A DNA stretch of 64,000 nt. Source: Anaerolineaceae bacterium. Its GTDB lineage: Bacteria; Chloroflexota; Anaerolineae; Anaerolineales; Anaerolineaceae. The stretch covers positions 1 through 64,000 of the forward strand of contig PABH01000036.1 in NCBI GenBank assembly GCA_002702705.1, given 5' to 3'. Shown here in pieces: positions 26,334-35,192 of the stretch. Numbering within the stretch: the first letter of the stretch is position 1; every line of letters begins with the position of its first letter. The notes beneath the pieces are model-generated. The model ran no database searches. It was not told the origin of the DNA and saw only the letters and a list, made by a program, of their open reading frames with translations. The translations under genes were made by a program, and so were the position numbers.

Positions 26334-27032
26334 ATGAGTAAAAAAGACGATCCACAAAAGATCATAAATGCATATAAAAGAAAACAACAAGTCATGCCAT
26401 TTGTTATGTATGGTGTATCTGCAGTTTTAATAGTTGCGGGTATTATCATCTTGGTACTTTGGTTGCTTGGTGGTAACCAACCCAAAATTGCTTTATTTGC
26501 TACGGATACCCCTACGCCAACCAGTACAGTCACGAATACACCAGTCACACCAACCAATACGGCGACCAATACACCTACCATTACTGAAACACCCACACCT
26601 TCATTGACTCCTACTCGATCCGGACCAATTGAATATACCGTTGTGGATGGGGATAATTGTTTCACGATTGCTGAAACATTTGAGGTTGATATGTTGGTGT
26701 TGTTAGCGATAAATAATTTCGATGCGGGCAGCTGCCCTATCCGGCCTAATGATGTCATCATTATACCTGCACCTAATCAAGAGCTTCCCACAGCAACACC
26801 CTGGCCTCAAACATTAGCAAGAGGGACAAAATTACCGTATATTGTTCAATTTGGTGATACATTAGACTTAATTGCTGATAAATTCCTAAGCACTGTCGAT
26901 GATATTATGAGAGAGAACAAACTTGAGAATTCTAATCAGATAAATGCGGGCGATCTACTGCAAATTCCCGTTAATATGGTCACCGCAACACCAACAAAAA
27001 AACCAACTGTTACGCTTACAGTTGCGCCGTAA
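26334..27032 (+). CDS. Membrane-anchored protein with two LysM domains
   Basis: A 232-aa type II membrane protein: basic cytoplasmic start, transmembrane helix at about 19-42, a Thr/Pro-rich spacer (about 55-95), LysM-like module 1 (about 100-142, YTVVDGDNCFTIAETFEVD) and canonical LysM module 2 (about 168-214, YIVQFGDTLDLIADKF), then a short Thr tail. It resembles the LysM protein at 17479-18426 in plan and in having a Cys in the first module. Probable role is peptidoglycan-bound scaffold or sensor. AGGAAT precedes the ATG, and a terminator follows. Confidence 0.83.
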   Translation: MSKKDDPQKIINAYKRKQQVMPFVMYGVSAVLIVAGIIILVLWLLGGNQPKIALFATDTPTPTSTVTNTPVTPTNTATNTPTITETPTPSLTPTRSGPIEYTVVDGDNCFTIAETFEVDMLVLLAINNFDAGSCPIRPNDVIIIPAPNQELPTATPWPQTLARGTKLPYIVQFGDTLDLIADKFLSTVDDIMRENKLENSNQINAGDLLQIPVNMVTATPTKKPTVTLTVAP

Positions 27033-27053
27033 CTGAAAACATAACTAATCTTT

Positions 27054-27088
27054 AAAAACACCTGTTTTGTTTCAGAATAGGTGTTTTT
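27054..27088 (+). terminator. Terminator after the LysM gene
   Basis: Ten-base-pair stem AAAAACACCT/AGGTGTTTTT with a 15-nt loop and T-rich 3' arm. The lipoprotein gene that follows begins 17 bp later. Confidence 0.75.
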
Positions 27089-27104
27089 ATTATAGGAAGA
27101 CAAT

Positions 27105-28205
27105 TTGAAACAAAAGATCTCGAATTTTTTATTTATTTTGAATCTAATCCTTCTAACAGCCTGTTCATCCATTTCTAATTCCAAGTCAGGTCAGGAATTA
27201 TTTAATGGTCAGGAAAAGCTGGATGGTTTTGTTTATCTTTATCCAAATTCACAATTATCAAACTTGTATTATTATCATTTAGAGAATAATGAGACACATC
27301 AATTAACCATCGTTGAACAAGAGTTATTTGACTATACTATTTCTGAGGATGGGCAATTTATTTTTTACACCGTCATTGATCCAAATGGGGGATCAGAAAT
27401 TAGGAAGTTAACACTTTCTACGTTAAATGATCAACTTTTATTGGATTGTGAAATGGAATTTTGTTATCATCCGGTGTTCTCTGATAATAACCAGCTATTG
27501 CTGCTGCAAAAAAATAATTTTTCGATTTTTACCGGAATTGAAAATGAAAAGACTGAATTATGGGTTTATGATATAAAAACGGCTGATTTTCATCCTTTTT
27601 CTGGTACAGATTCATTTTATGGAGTGTTTCCCAGATGGAATTCAGATGAAACATATCTGGCAGTTCAGACGTTGAATCCCAAGAGAATTAAAATTTATAA
27701 TAGAGATGGATTATTAATTACTCAATTTGAAACGAATTTTTCATTGGGGATGGTTGATTGGCGTCCAAATAGTAAGGAATTATTTTTTGTAAATGAAGAG
27801 ATTAATGATGACCAACCAACTACTTTTTTGTGGAGTTATGATTTATTAAAATCAGAGTTTCATCAAATGAATAATGATTTTTTTAGTGGGGGTGAGATAA
27901 TCACAAATTTTCGTTTTTCACCGGATGGTCAATCGTATGTACTTGGAATCAGAGAAAGTGCTTTTTTACCATCTCAAACCCTATGGGTAATAGAATTAAA
28001 AACCCAAACTTTGGTGGCAAAAATCGGAGATAATTCAAAGATTTATTCCAACGTACAGTGGAATAAAGACAGCGATAAATTATTGTTTCAAAATTACGAT
28101 CAATTTTCAGAACAGCCAGGAACCTCGGTGACTGTTTTAGATTTAAGAACTAATCAACAACAAATTTCTCTTATTGACGCGTGGTTCCCTCGCTGGTTAC
28201 CGTGA
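27105..28205 (+). CDS. Beta-propeller lipoprotein (TolB-like)
   Basis: A secreted lipid-anchored protein of 366 aa. The signal peptide ends in lipobox LTAC (Cys at about 20). The rest consists of repeated units with the pattern (F/R)SPDG or similar followed by strands (SEDGQFIFY, FSDNNQLLLL, WNSDETYLAV, WRPNSKELFF, FSPDGQSYVL, WNKDSDKLLF), typical of a six-bladed WD40-like/PD40 propeller. The start is TTG 27105 with AGGAAGA four bases upstream; no ATG is available before the signal peptide. Function is unknown. Propellers of this type bind proteins or ligands on the cell surface. Confidence 0.8.
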   Translation: MKQKISNFLFILNLILLTACSSISNSKSGQELFNGQEKLDGFVYLYPNSQLSNLYYYHLENNETHQLTIVEQELFDYTISEDGQFIFYTVIDPNGGSEIRKLTLSTLNDQLLLDCEMEFCYHPVFSDNNQLLLLQKNNFSIFTGIENEKTELWVYDIKTADFHPFSGTDSFYGVFPRWNSDETYLAVQTLNPKRIKIYNRDGLLITQFETNFSLGMVDWRPNSKELFFVNEEINDDQPTTFLWSYDLLKSEFHQMNNDFFSGGEIITNFRFSPDGQSYVLGIRESAFLPSQTLWVIELKTQTLVAKIGDNSKIYSNVQWNKDSDKLLFQNYDQFSEQPGTSVTVLDLRTNQQQISLIDAWFPRWLP

Positions 28206-28270
28206 GAATAAAAAATTTTAAGTAAGAACATCCGAAATTTAAGAAATAAGAAATCAATAATGTTCAAAGT

Positions 28271-28310
28271 TAAAAAATCCCGGGTCTGGCTTTCTAAGCC
28301 GACCCGGATC
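28271..28310 (-). terminator. Terminator of the GH3 glucosidase gene
   Basis: A GC-rich 12-bp stem with one bulge (28280-28292 with 28296-28307) and a 3-nt loop. On the minus strand GGATTTTTT follows. It also faces the convergent lipoprotein gene, but the T-run favours the minus strand. Confidence 0.85.
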
Positions 28311-28369
28311 GATTTGATATTGATCTCCCAATATATTTTTTCAGTGCTACTTTGCGAAAAGCCCTGATT

Positions 28370-30649
28370 TTATAATTCTGCAGCGTGAATCTGTGTTAAT
28401 AAATCTGTTATGATTGCTTCCGGCGAAGCGGGAAGATTTTTTTCCTGGAAATAGAGAAGATCTTGTAAATGAATTTCTAACATGTATCCCATTATATCGG
28501 GATCAATTTCCTCGGTCTCTTTATTTTCCTCTGATTGAGGATTAACTTTTGCCATAAACTGTTGGAATAATGGGGTAATAATCTCTCGGCCGCGTGGATC
28601 ATCCAGCCAATCCTTTAATGTTGAATCGCGATTTAGAAGCGATGGTAGTTTTACAGTGGATTGTAAAGTAACTGTGTGAGAACAGCGAATATCTGCTGAA
28701 GAAGCGCCAACCAAGATGTCATATTTACCATCCTCAGTGATCCATTTTTTATAAGAAGGATGGAAATAAGCAAATGATCGAAAATCGAGTTCCATGATTA
28801 CAGTTTTTGTTTCTCCTGGTTGAAGGTCAACTTTCGCAAAACCCTTTAATTCTTTTATTGGTCGAACCAATTCTGAAGCCTGGTCATGAATGTATAACTG
28901 GACAATTTCGCTGCCAGCTTTATTTCCGGTATTAGTTACCTCGACAGTCACCCTCAAGCCATCCTTATCTATAAATGAGTCTGCAGAAACGTTTAGATTA
29001 GCATATTTGAAGGTGGTATAACTCAAGCCATAACCAAATGGGAACTGAACCGGGGCTTGTTTTTTGTCAAAATAACGGTAACCAATAAATATTCCTTCTC
29101 CGTATCGAACTTCACCATTCTCACCAGGGAAGTTAAGAAATGCAGGCGTATCTGAAAGTTTAATGGGAAAAGTTTCTGCCAATTTACCTGAAGGATTGAT
29201 TTTTCCAAAAAGAATGTCAGCAATCGCTCCTCCACCAGCTTGACCCATCATCCACGCTTCCAGTACAGCTGCTGTGTAGTCAAGCCATTCTGACATCACA
29301 ACAGGAGCCCCGTTATTCAGAATCACAACTGTATTAGGTTGAACTTCACCGACGGCTTTGATTAAAGCGATTTGTTGTTGGGTTAGTTCAAGATCAGAAC
29401 GGTCATAACCTTCTGACTCTTTGTAATCTGGTAAAGCGATATATAACAAAGCAACATCAGCCTCTTGAGCACTTTTTACTGCTTGGTTAATCAGGTCAGG
29501 GTTAAAACGATCATCGACAGGATATCCTTCATCAAATGTCAATGTTGAATTCTTGGCAAGTTTTTTTAATTCCTCAAATGGTATGTCTACTTGAGTAGGA
29601 TTTATGTGGGAACTGCCACCGCCTTGGAAGTGAGCTTGTTTAGCAGACCGACCAATTACAGCAATCTGGCTGTAATCTTTCAATGGTAATACACCATTAT
29701 TTTTAAGTAATACCATACCTTCTGAAGCAATCTTTCGTGCTAAAGCATGGTTTTTTTCGCTGTTGAAAGCTATCCCTTTAGGGGTTTTAATTGCTTTTTG
29801 AACAATTGAAAGAATACGATGAACCGATTCATCTAATACTGTTTCATCCAAATTACCCGATTGAACTGCCTCAATGATCGCTTTAACCCTGCCTTCTCTC
29901 GGTCCGGGCATTTCCAAATCCAATCCTCCTTGGATGGAGGCTACTCGATCATGAACAGCTCCCCAATCTGAAACGACAAAACCTTCGAATCCCCATTCCT
30001 TCTTCAAAATGTTTACGAGCAGTTCATAATTTTCAGAACAATATGTACCGTTTAATTTATTATAAGCACACATAACCGTCCAGGGTTGAGCATTTTTGAC
30101 TGCGGTTTCAAAAGCAGGTAAGTAGATTTCTCTTAGTGTGCGTTCATCCAGTTCAGCGCTGATGGTCATACGTTGCGTTTCCTGATTATTTGCAGCAAAG
30201 TGTTTAAGGGATGTGCCGACCCCTTTTTTTTGCACACCATTAATAAAACTGGAGGCCATTTGCCCTGCTAAATATGGATCTTCTGAGAAATATTCAAAAT
30301 TTCGGCCGCCCAAAGGAGTACGTTTCATATTTGTTCCCGGACCTAGAACAATATCTACGTCTAAGGCAATACATTCCTCAGCAAGCGCTTGACCTAAAGT
30401 ATGGATCAAATCCACATCCCAAGAAGAAGCCAGACAGGAGGCTGTAGGGAAACAGGTGGCTGGAAAACTTTTAGCGTCCATGCTCTCGCCATCAACAACA
30501 CGCCTAACCCCATGAGGTCCATCAGATACAGTTATTTCGGGAACACCTAACCGCTCGATCGGGGTTGTTGTCCAGGCACTAGCACCAGTACATAAGGCAG
30601 CCTTTTCTTCAAGGGTCATTTGTTGAATTAATTCTTTAATGGATTTCAT
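28370..30649 (-). CDS. Glycoside hydrolase family 3 beta-glucosidase
   Basis: Hydrolyses terminal beta-linked glucose or related sugars. The 759-aa protein has the GH3 TIM barrel (about 1-290) with nucleophile Asp228 in VVSDWGAVHD and the substrate-binding KHFAANN at 149-155, a second alpha/beta domain (about 310-525) and a fibronectin III-like domain (about 575-650). A C-terminal extension of about 90 residues (from 670, including DPRGREIITPLFQQF) is present in a subset of GH3 enzymes. No signal peptide is visible, so it is intracellular and acts on imported oligosaccharides. The MFS gene upstream may be a sugar transporter, but it is separated by 234 bp in which I see no gene. Confidence 0.93.
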   Translation of the reverse strand: MKSIKELIQQMTLEEKAALCTGASAWTTTPIERLGVPEITVSDGPHGVRRVVDGESMDAKSFPATCFPTASCLASSWDVDLIHTLGQALAEECIALDVDIVLGPGTNMKRTPLGGRNFEYFSEDPYLAGQMASSFINGVQKKGVGTSLKHFAANNQETQRMTISAELDERTLREIYLPAFETAVKNAQPWTVMCAYNKLNGTYCSENYELLVNILKKEWGFEGFVVSDWGAVHDRVASIQGGLDLEMPGPREGRVKAIIEAVQSGNLDETVLDESVHRILSIVQKAIKTPKGIAFNSEKNHALARKIASEGMVLLKNNGVLPLKDYSQIAVIGRSAKQAHFQGGGSSHINPTQVDIPFEELKKLAKNSTLTFDEGYPVDDRFNPDLINQAVKSAQEADVALLYIALPDYKESEGYDRSDLELTQQQIALIKAVGEVQPNTVVILNNGAPVVMSEWLDYTAAVLEAWMMGQAGGGAIADILFGKINPSGKLAETFPIKLSDTPAFLNFPGENGEVRYGEGIFIGYRYFDKKQAPVQFPFGYGLSYTTFKYANLNVSADSFIDKDGLRVTVEVTNTGNKAGSEIVQLYIHDQASELVRPIKELKGFAKVDLQPGETKTVIMELDFRSFAYFHPSYKKWITEDGKYDILVGASSADIRCSHTVTLQSTVKLPSLLNRDSTLKDWLDDPRGREIITPLFQQFMAKVNPQSEENKETEEIDPDIMGYMLEIHLQDLLYFQEKNLPASPEAIITDLLTQIHAAEL

Positions 30650-30883
30650 GGAAGTTACCTTTCTTATCTCAACTTATTCTAAAATAATCCCAGTTTTCAG
30701 TTCACATTCCTTTATATTTTTTTCTGAAAAAATGAGGATTTATTGATTTTTGTAATATGAATTATATACAGAGTTCGGTTGGAGTGCTTATAGTTTTTTA
30801 TCTAAATTTAAGTAAATACGATTTATTTTTGTTAATAAACCCAGTCCATTGAATGACACTTTTAACCGCCAAAGAATGATATT

Positions 30884-32101
30884 TCATTTTATTATTACCG
30901 TATTTGGATTTTGTTGGGCTATTGATAATCGGTACAAGCCTAGTAATCCTACAAACACAATTGCTAGACAAAGGGGAATAATTTCTAACGAAAATTGGCG
31001 CGCTAACACACCCAGCACACTTGGTATAATCGCTGTCCCTAAACCGGTTGCAGCTATTTGCAATCCAATTGTATTTGCTGCAAACTCCTCATTAACTCTA
31101 TTGCTTGTACCTGACATTAACGCCGGAAAAATTGGTGCAATTGCAAACCCTATGAAAGCTACGGCTATAAGATTGGCCATTTCGAAAGGATTCCATATTA
31201 ATATCAACGTTCCAAATAATGCTATTACAATCCCTCCTTGAATCAATAAATTCGTACCAACCTTCTTAGCGTATATACCTGCAGCAATTCTTCCAATTGT
31301 GAAAGTTGCCCAATAACTGCCAGCTACTAAACCTGCAGCAGCAGGGTCTATACCTCGAGACTCTGTTAAAAGGCTATAGATCCATGTTCCAAGTGATACT
31401 TCAATGCCCACGTAAAGAAAAAATAAAAACATGCTTAACCATACTCTAGGTCGGCGTAAGGTTTTCATCATAGGCGTTTTATAATCCGTCAGTCGTTTCG
31501 GTTCCTCAGTTGTTTTGGAAGAAGTTTTTTGATTCCAAATGGACAAAGTTAGTACAAAACAAATCGCCAGGAAAACCTGAAAGCTGCCAACAATCCGATA
31601 ACCCATTCGCCAGGAATTAAGTGTAGTTAAAGCAAAAGTCATTATGATTGGTCCAAGTGTGATACCAATTCCATAACTGGCATGCAGCCATTGCATTAAT
31701 CCCTCGCCAAAATTTGCAGCGACGAAAGTGTTCAATCCTGCATCAATTGCCCCAGCACCCAAACCAGCCAAAGCACCAAGTAGAACCATCATCCACCATA
31801 CTGGCACAACGGTGTAACCTATTAATCCTAATCCGGTAATGGCGCAACTTCCCGCAAGTACACGGCCTATTCCCCAGCGCGAGATTAATGATCCACTTAA
31901 AAAGCTAGAAGTTAAGTAACCTGCAACAGAAAATGGGAGAAGCATTCCAATTGCATCCAAAGGTAATGAAAAGCTGGAACGAATGGATGGCCAGGCTACA
32001 CCGAGTAACCCGTCAGGCATGCCTAATGATATAAAAGAGATAAAAGCTAAAAGTATGAGACCAATTTTTGAATTTATCGAGATTTTTTTAATGGCTTTCA
32101 T
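30884..32101 (-). CDS. Major facilitator superfamily transporter
   Basis: A 405-aa integral membrane protein with about 12 hydrophobic helices in two halves joined by a charged loop (about 190-212, NQKTSSKTTEEPKRLTDYK). The early GMPDGLLGVAWPSIRSSF and SRWGIGRVLAGS motifs are typical of the FucP/MdfA-like sugar-permease branch of the MFS. The substrate is unknown; a sugar is plausible given the GH3 enzyme encoded downstream. It begins 41 bp after the end of queG and could be read from the same transcript. Confidence 0.85.
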   Translation of the reverse strand: MKAIKKISINSKIGLILLAFISFISLGMPDGLLGVAWPSIRSSFSLPLDAIGMLLPFSVAGYLTSSFLSGSLISRWGIGRVLAGSCAITGLGLIGYTVVPVWWMMVLLGALAGLGAGAIDAGLNTFVAANFGEGLMQWLHASYGIGITLGPIIMTFALTTLNSWRMGYRIVGSFQVFLAICFVLTLSIWNQKTSSKTTEEPKRLTDYKTPMMKTLRRPRVWLSMFLFFLYVGIEVSLGTWIYSLLTESRGIDPAAAGLVAGSYWATFTIGRIAAGIYAKKVGTNLLIQGGIVIALFGTLILIWNPFEMANLIAVAFIGFAIAPIFPALMSGTSNRVNEEFAANTIGLQIAATGLGTAIIPSVLGVLARQFSLEIIPLCLAIVFVGLLGLYRLSIAQQNPNTVIIK

Positions 32102-32142
32102 GGACTATGTCACTTTCCCGTTTTAAGATGTGATTTCGTCAC

Positions 32143-33201
32143 TCAGGATAATTCTATTTGTTGAATAGCCCAAGTGGCATGATTAATAATGATGGGATCG
32201 GATTCTCGAAGGATTAAATCTTTGAGGAATGGAAGGTACTTTTTAGATTTTGTATTACCAATAACTACGCATAAATTCCGGTAATATCCACGACGTTTTG
32301 CCCGCTTAATAGGATGATTTTTAAATTTCTTGTTAAATTCTTGTGGAGATAACAAACTAAGCGTTTCTAAATTAATGGAAGGAAATTGATCTATCGGTGT
32401 GAAATGTCGGTGGGCTGGCTTCTCTGCAAAACGGCGATTCCACGGACAAACAATCTGGCAAATATCACAACCAAAAACCCAATTTCCATGCGAAGCTCTG
32501 TTTTTTTCCGGAATATTCGATTTATTTTCTATCGTCTGATAAGAAATACAATCCACTGCATTTAAAGTGCGGTTTTTTAAAATACACTGGGTAGGACACG
32601 CATCTAAACACGCTTGGCAATTTCCGCAATAATCTTCTGTAAAGGGTGGGTCATACGATAATTCCTGGTTGATCAACAACTCAGCCAATAAAACATAGGA
32701 TCCAAAACCCGGAATGATTAAACAACCATTTTTTCCAATCCATCCCAAACCAGCTTTTTGAGCAAAGGCTTTTTCAAGGATCGGTCCTGTATCAGTGTAC
32801 ATTTTATATTCAAAATCTAACCCAGGATAATTTGCAATTATTTTCTCAACGATTTGGTTTAAGAGATTTGGAATAACAATATGGTAATCTTGACCCACTG
32901 CATAAGAGGCTATTTGCCCAATATTATCCTTCGGTTTGTTGTTCCATTCGGCTGGTAGGTATGGCAATGCGAATACGACAATTGTTTGACAAGATGGCAA
33001 AATTTTTAATGGATCTTTGATTTTCTCCAGGCGGTCCTGTCTATCCAGATAGTTCATATCTGCGTGTAGTTTGTTATCAATCCAAGTTAAATAATTCGGA
33101 GTCAGGTCTGGGGCTAAAGGTGAAGTAAAGCCAATGTGTGAAAAACCGAGACGATAAGCCTCGGTTTTTATAAATTTCTTAAGATCAATCGAAGAACCCA
33201 T
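32143..33201 (-). CDS. queG: Epoxyqueuosine reductase
   Basis: Last step of queuosine synthesis in tRNA: reduces epoxyqueuosine using cobalamin and two 4Fe-4S clusters. The 352-aa sequence has the N-terminal cobalamin-binding domain, the DTGPILEKAFAQKAGLGWIGKNG segment with the catalytic Asp, and the two ferredoxin-like Cys sets CGNCQACLDACP and CDICQIVCPWN. A short HEAT-like end (about 305-352) is present. It starts 5 bp after the stop of the NBR1-like lipoprotein gene and so is co-transcribed with it, an unusual partner for a tRNA-modification enzyme. Confidence 0.95.
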   Translation of the reverse strand: MGSSIDLKKFIKTEAYRLGFSHIGFTSPLAPDLTPNYLTWIDNKLHADMNYLDRQDRLEKIKDPLKILPSCQTIVVFALPYLPAEWNNKPKDNIGQIASYAVGQDYHIVIPNLLNQIVEKIIANYPGLDFEYKMYTDTGPILEKAFAQKAGLGWIGKNGCLIIPGFGSYVLLAELLINQELSYDPPFTEDYCGNCQACLDACPTQCILKNRTLNAVDCISYQTIENKSNIPEKNRASHGNWVFGCDICQIVCPWNRRFAEKPAHRHFTPIDQFPSINLETLSLLSPQEFNKKFKNHPIKRAKRRGYYRNLCVVIGNTKSKKYLPFLKDLILRESDPIIINHATWAIQQIELS

Positions 33202-33206
33202 TAAAT

Positions 33207-33971
33207 TTATGGTGTTGGAGTGACTGTTGCCGTCGGAGCTTCGGTTGTTGCAGGCACTGCTGTTGTAGGGGCTGTGGTTGCTGTAGCCGGTGCAGTTGTT
33301 GGAGTGGCGGTGGCAGGGTTACCCACAACGATTTTGACGTAAAAGGGAACACCAAAATTGGCTTCGTCTTTGTCAGATAAAATCCACATGGACATATATT
33401 CCCCTTGGGTTAACGGGGCAGTAAATTCAATGGAAATCTCAATTTCTTGGTTAGGCGCAGCTTCTTGGCCTAATAAAATCACAGAAGCAGCACCGAGGCG
33501 ATCACCAGCCCAATGGCGGATCTTGTAATTTTCCGTCCAGGTAGTAGAACCTACATTTTTTACTTTCCAGGTTTTGATAAACTTTGTACCGGCAGCGATT
33601 ACAGTATCATCAGGAATGGTAACATCAGCGATAAATTCCATTTTATTTGGATTAGGCGCCGTTGATAATGTAGGATTGGTGACAGTAGTAGAAACTGAAG
33701 TCGGTTGTTCAGCAACTTCGCTGGTTGCAGTCGGTTCAACTGGTAGTTCAGTGGCTGTTGGTTCGAGGGTGGCAGTTGGTGTTGCGGTAGGCATAGCCAG
33801 TGCGGTACGGGTTAACTGTGCCTGTACAGTCTGGGCTGCTTGCGTAAAAATCATATTGGCATCGGGTGTAGGCTCCATTGGTGTTGGGGCAGCACAACCC
33901 GAGATGATGATAATTACCCCCAAGGACAGCATTAGAAATAATTTGCTGTAATTTTTAAAATTCATTTTCAT
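33207..33971 (-). CDS. Lipoprotein with NBR1-Ig-like domain
   Basis: A 254-aa secreted lipoprotein: signal peptide with lipobox ISGC (Cys at about 26), a Thr/Pro-rich spacer (about 30-108), an Ig-like beta-sandwich at about 110-218 with the FIKTWKVKNVGSTTWTEN signature of the NBR1 central domain, and a second Thr/Pro/Ala tail. In eukaryotes the domain belongs to autophagy receptor NBR1; bacterial homologues are common in Chloroflexota surface proteins and their ligand is unknown. GGAGGAA precedes ATG 33971. It has its own promoter and shares a transcript with queG. Confidence 0.82.
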   Translation of the reverse strand: MKMNFKNYSKLFLMLSLGVIIIISGCAAPTPMEPTPDANMIFTQAAQTVQAQLTRTALAMPTATPTATLEPTATELPVEPTATSEVAEQPTSVSTTVTNPTLSTAPNPNKMEFIADVTIPDDTVIAAGTKFIKTWKVKNVGSTTWTENYKIRHWAGDRLGAASVILLGQEAAPNQEIEISIEFTAPLTQGEYMSMWILSDKDEANFGVPFYVKIVVGNPATATPTTAPATATTAPTTAVPATTEAPTATVTPTP

Positions 33972-34015
33972 TAAGTTCCTCCATCAGGATAGCTTTCTAT
34001 TTTTGCTACTAACCG

Positions 34016-34044
34016 ATTTTGATTTCAAACAAGTGGTTTGTCAA
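34016..34044 (-). promoter_or_regulatory. Promoter of the NBR1-like lipoprotein / queG operon
   Basis: On the minus strand TTGACA (34039-34044) and CAAAAT (34016-34021), 17 bp apart, 45 bp before ATG 33971. The -35 box overlaps the stop codon of the upstream M23 peptidase gene. Confidence 0.6.
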
Positions 34045-35189
34045 GGCTTTATTGAATTATTGTTCAAAAAATCATCCGTTAATATCATATCATTCCATGC
34101 ATCTGGCGTTTCTAATGTGGGTACCTTGTCTTTAAAACCTATGTTCTCTCGGAATGTAAAATAACTAACAGCACCAGGGTAGATTGACACTTCATGTTTA
34201 TAGTTAATGTCCAGGTAATCAAAATACAATAAATAATCACCTGCAGGTAAATCACTTAAGACGAGATTTTCCTGGTAAAAATCATCTTTATTTACACTGC
34301 TAGGCCCATAGGTTCGTACCATCCAAGTTTGATTGGTATCTTTATTTCGCACGTAGACTTCTTGATAATTTATAAAATTATAATCACTTTTTCTTAATTG
34401 CCCGACCAAAACACCCCAACCTTGGGGAGGAGTTAACCATAATTCAGGATTTCTGGTTCTAAAAAAACTGTTGGATGCTAATCGAACTTCAAAGTGAAGG
34501 TGTGGTCCGGTTGTAAAACCTGTCAAACCTACAATACCGAGCTGAGTACCAGCTTCCACTTCTTGACCCACTGTTACATCTACTCGGTCCATATGAGCGT
34601 AAACGGTTAATAAACGATCCCCATTGTATGAAAAATCATGAGCAATTGTGACTGCTTTTCCATAAGGATCATCGGGATCATCATTGCCATAATATAATCC
34701 ATACCCAGCCCAAACAACTTTTCCGCTTGCGCTCGCATATACAGGAGTTCCGCGTGGAGCACCGATATCAATTCCTGTGTGCACAATGTCTGTGCCAGGG
34801 AAGAAATACCCATAACGATAATCGGCCAAAGGCCAATTAACCTCATCTGCTGCTATAGGCCGCGTAAAATAAAAATGGTCAAATGGAGTTAGTGCCCACG
34901 GAGCTTCATAGAGAGGTGGCCGCCAATATGATACGGGGGGTGTGCCTGGAGTAGGTAGGGTGTAATTTAAGGGTTGATTTTCGAAGTTTTCATCAAAAGC
35001 TGATGAGGAATTTTCTTGAATGGACTCAGGTAGATTTTGACCTACCGTAGATTCATCCGTGTTCATCTTGTCTGTTAATTCAGATAAAGCTGGAATTAAT
35101 TCCGTTTTAATTTGATCCTTAAAAATAAAGATTGCACTTAATAGAACTAAACTTATTAACCAAATTAAGATTAAGGTACGTGATTTCAT
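34041..35189 (-). CDS. M23 family metallopeptidase (membrane-anchored)
   Basis: A LytM-type zinc peptidase likely to cut peptidoglycan cross-bridges. Residues 5-24 are an N-terminal anchor. The catalytic domain (about 140-245) has HTGIDIGAPRGTPVYA with the first zinc His and Asp, YAHMDRV and the GPHLHFEVR motif with the last two histidines, so all catalytic residues are present. A further beta-rich domain (about 265-360) of unknown type follows. The gene lies 3 bp after the TolB-like gene and is translated from the same message. Confidence 0.92.
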   Translation of the reverse strand: MKSRTLILIWLISLVLLSAIFIFKDQIKTELIPALSELTDKMNTDESTVGQNLPESIQENSSSAFDENFENQPLNYTLPTPGTPPVSYWRPPLYEAPWALTPFDHFYFTRPIAADEVNWPLADYRYGYFFPGTDIVHTGIDIGAPRGTPVYASASGKVVWAGYGLYYGNDDPDDPYGKAVTIAHDFSYNGDRLLTVYAHMDRVDVTVGQEVEAGTQLGIVGLTGFTTGPHLHFEVRLASNSFFRTRNPELWLTPPQGWGVLVGQLRKSDYNFINYQEVYVRNKDTNQTWMVRTYGPSSVNKDDFYQENLVLSDLPAGDYLLYFDYLDINYKHEVSIYPGAVSYFTFRENIGFKDKVPTLETPDAWNDMILTDDFLNNNSIKP

Positions 35190-35192
35190 ACG

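Noticed and set aside
26309-26761. Minus-strand frame with a Val-Gly-Val repeat
   Set aside because: It mirrors the Thr/Pro spacer of the membrane LysM protein, which has a promoter, RBS and domains.
33574-33951. Plus-strand Val/Gly/Ser-rich frame
   Set aside because: Same mirror effect, opposite the NBR1-like lipoprotein spacer.
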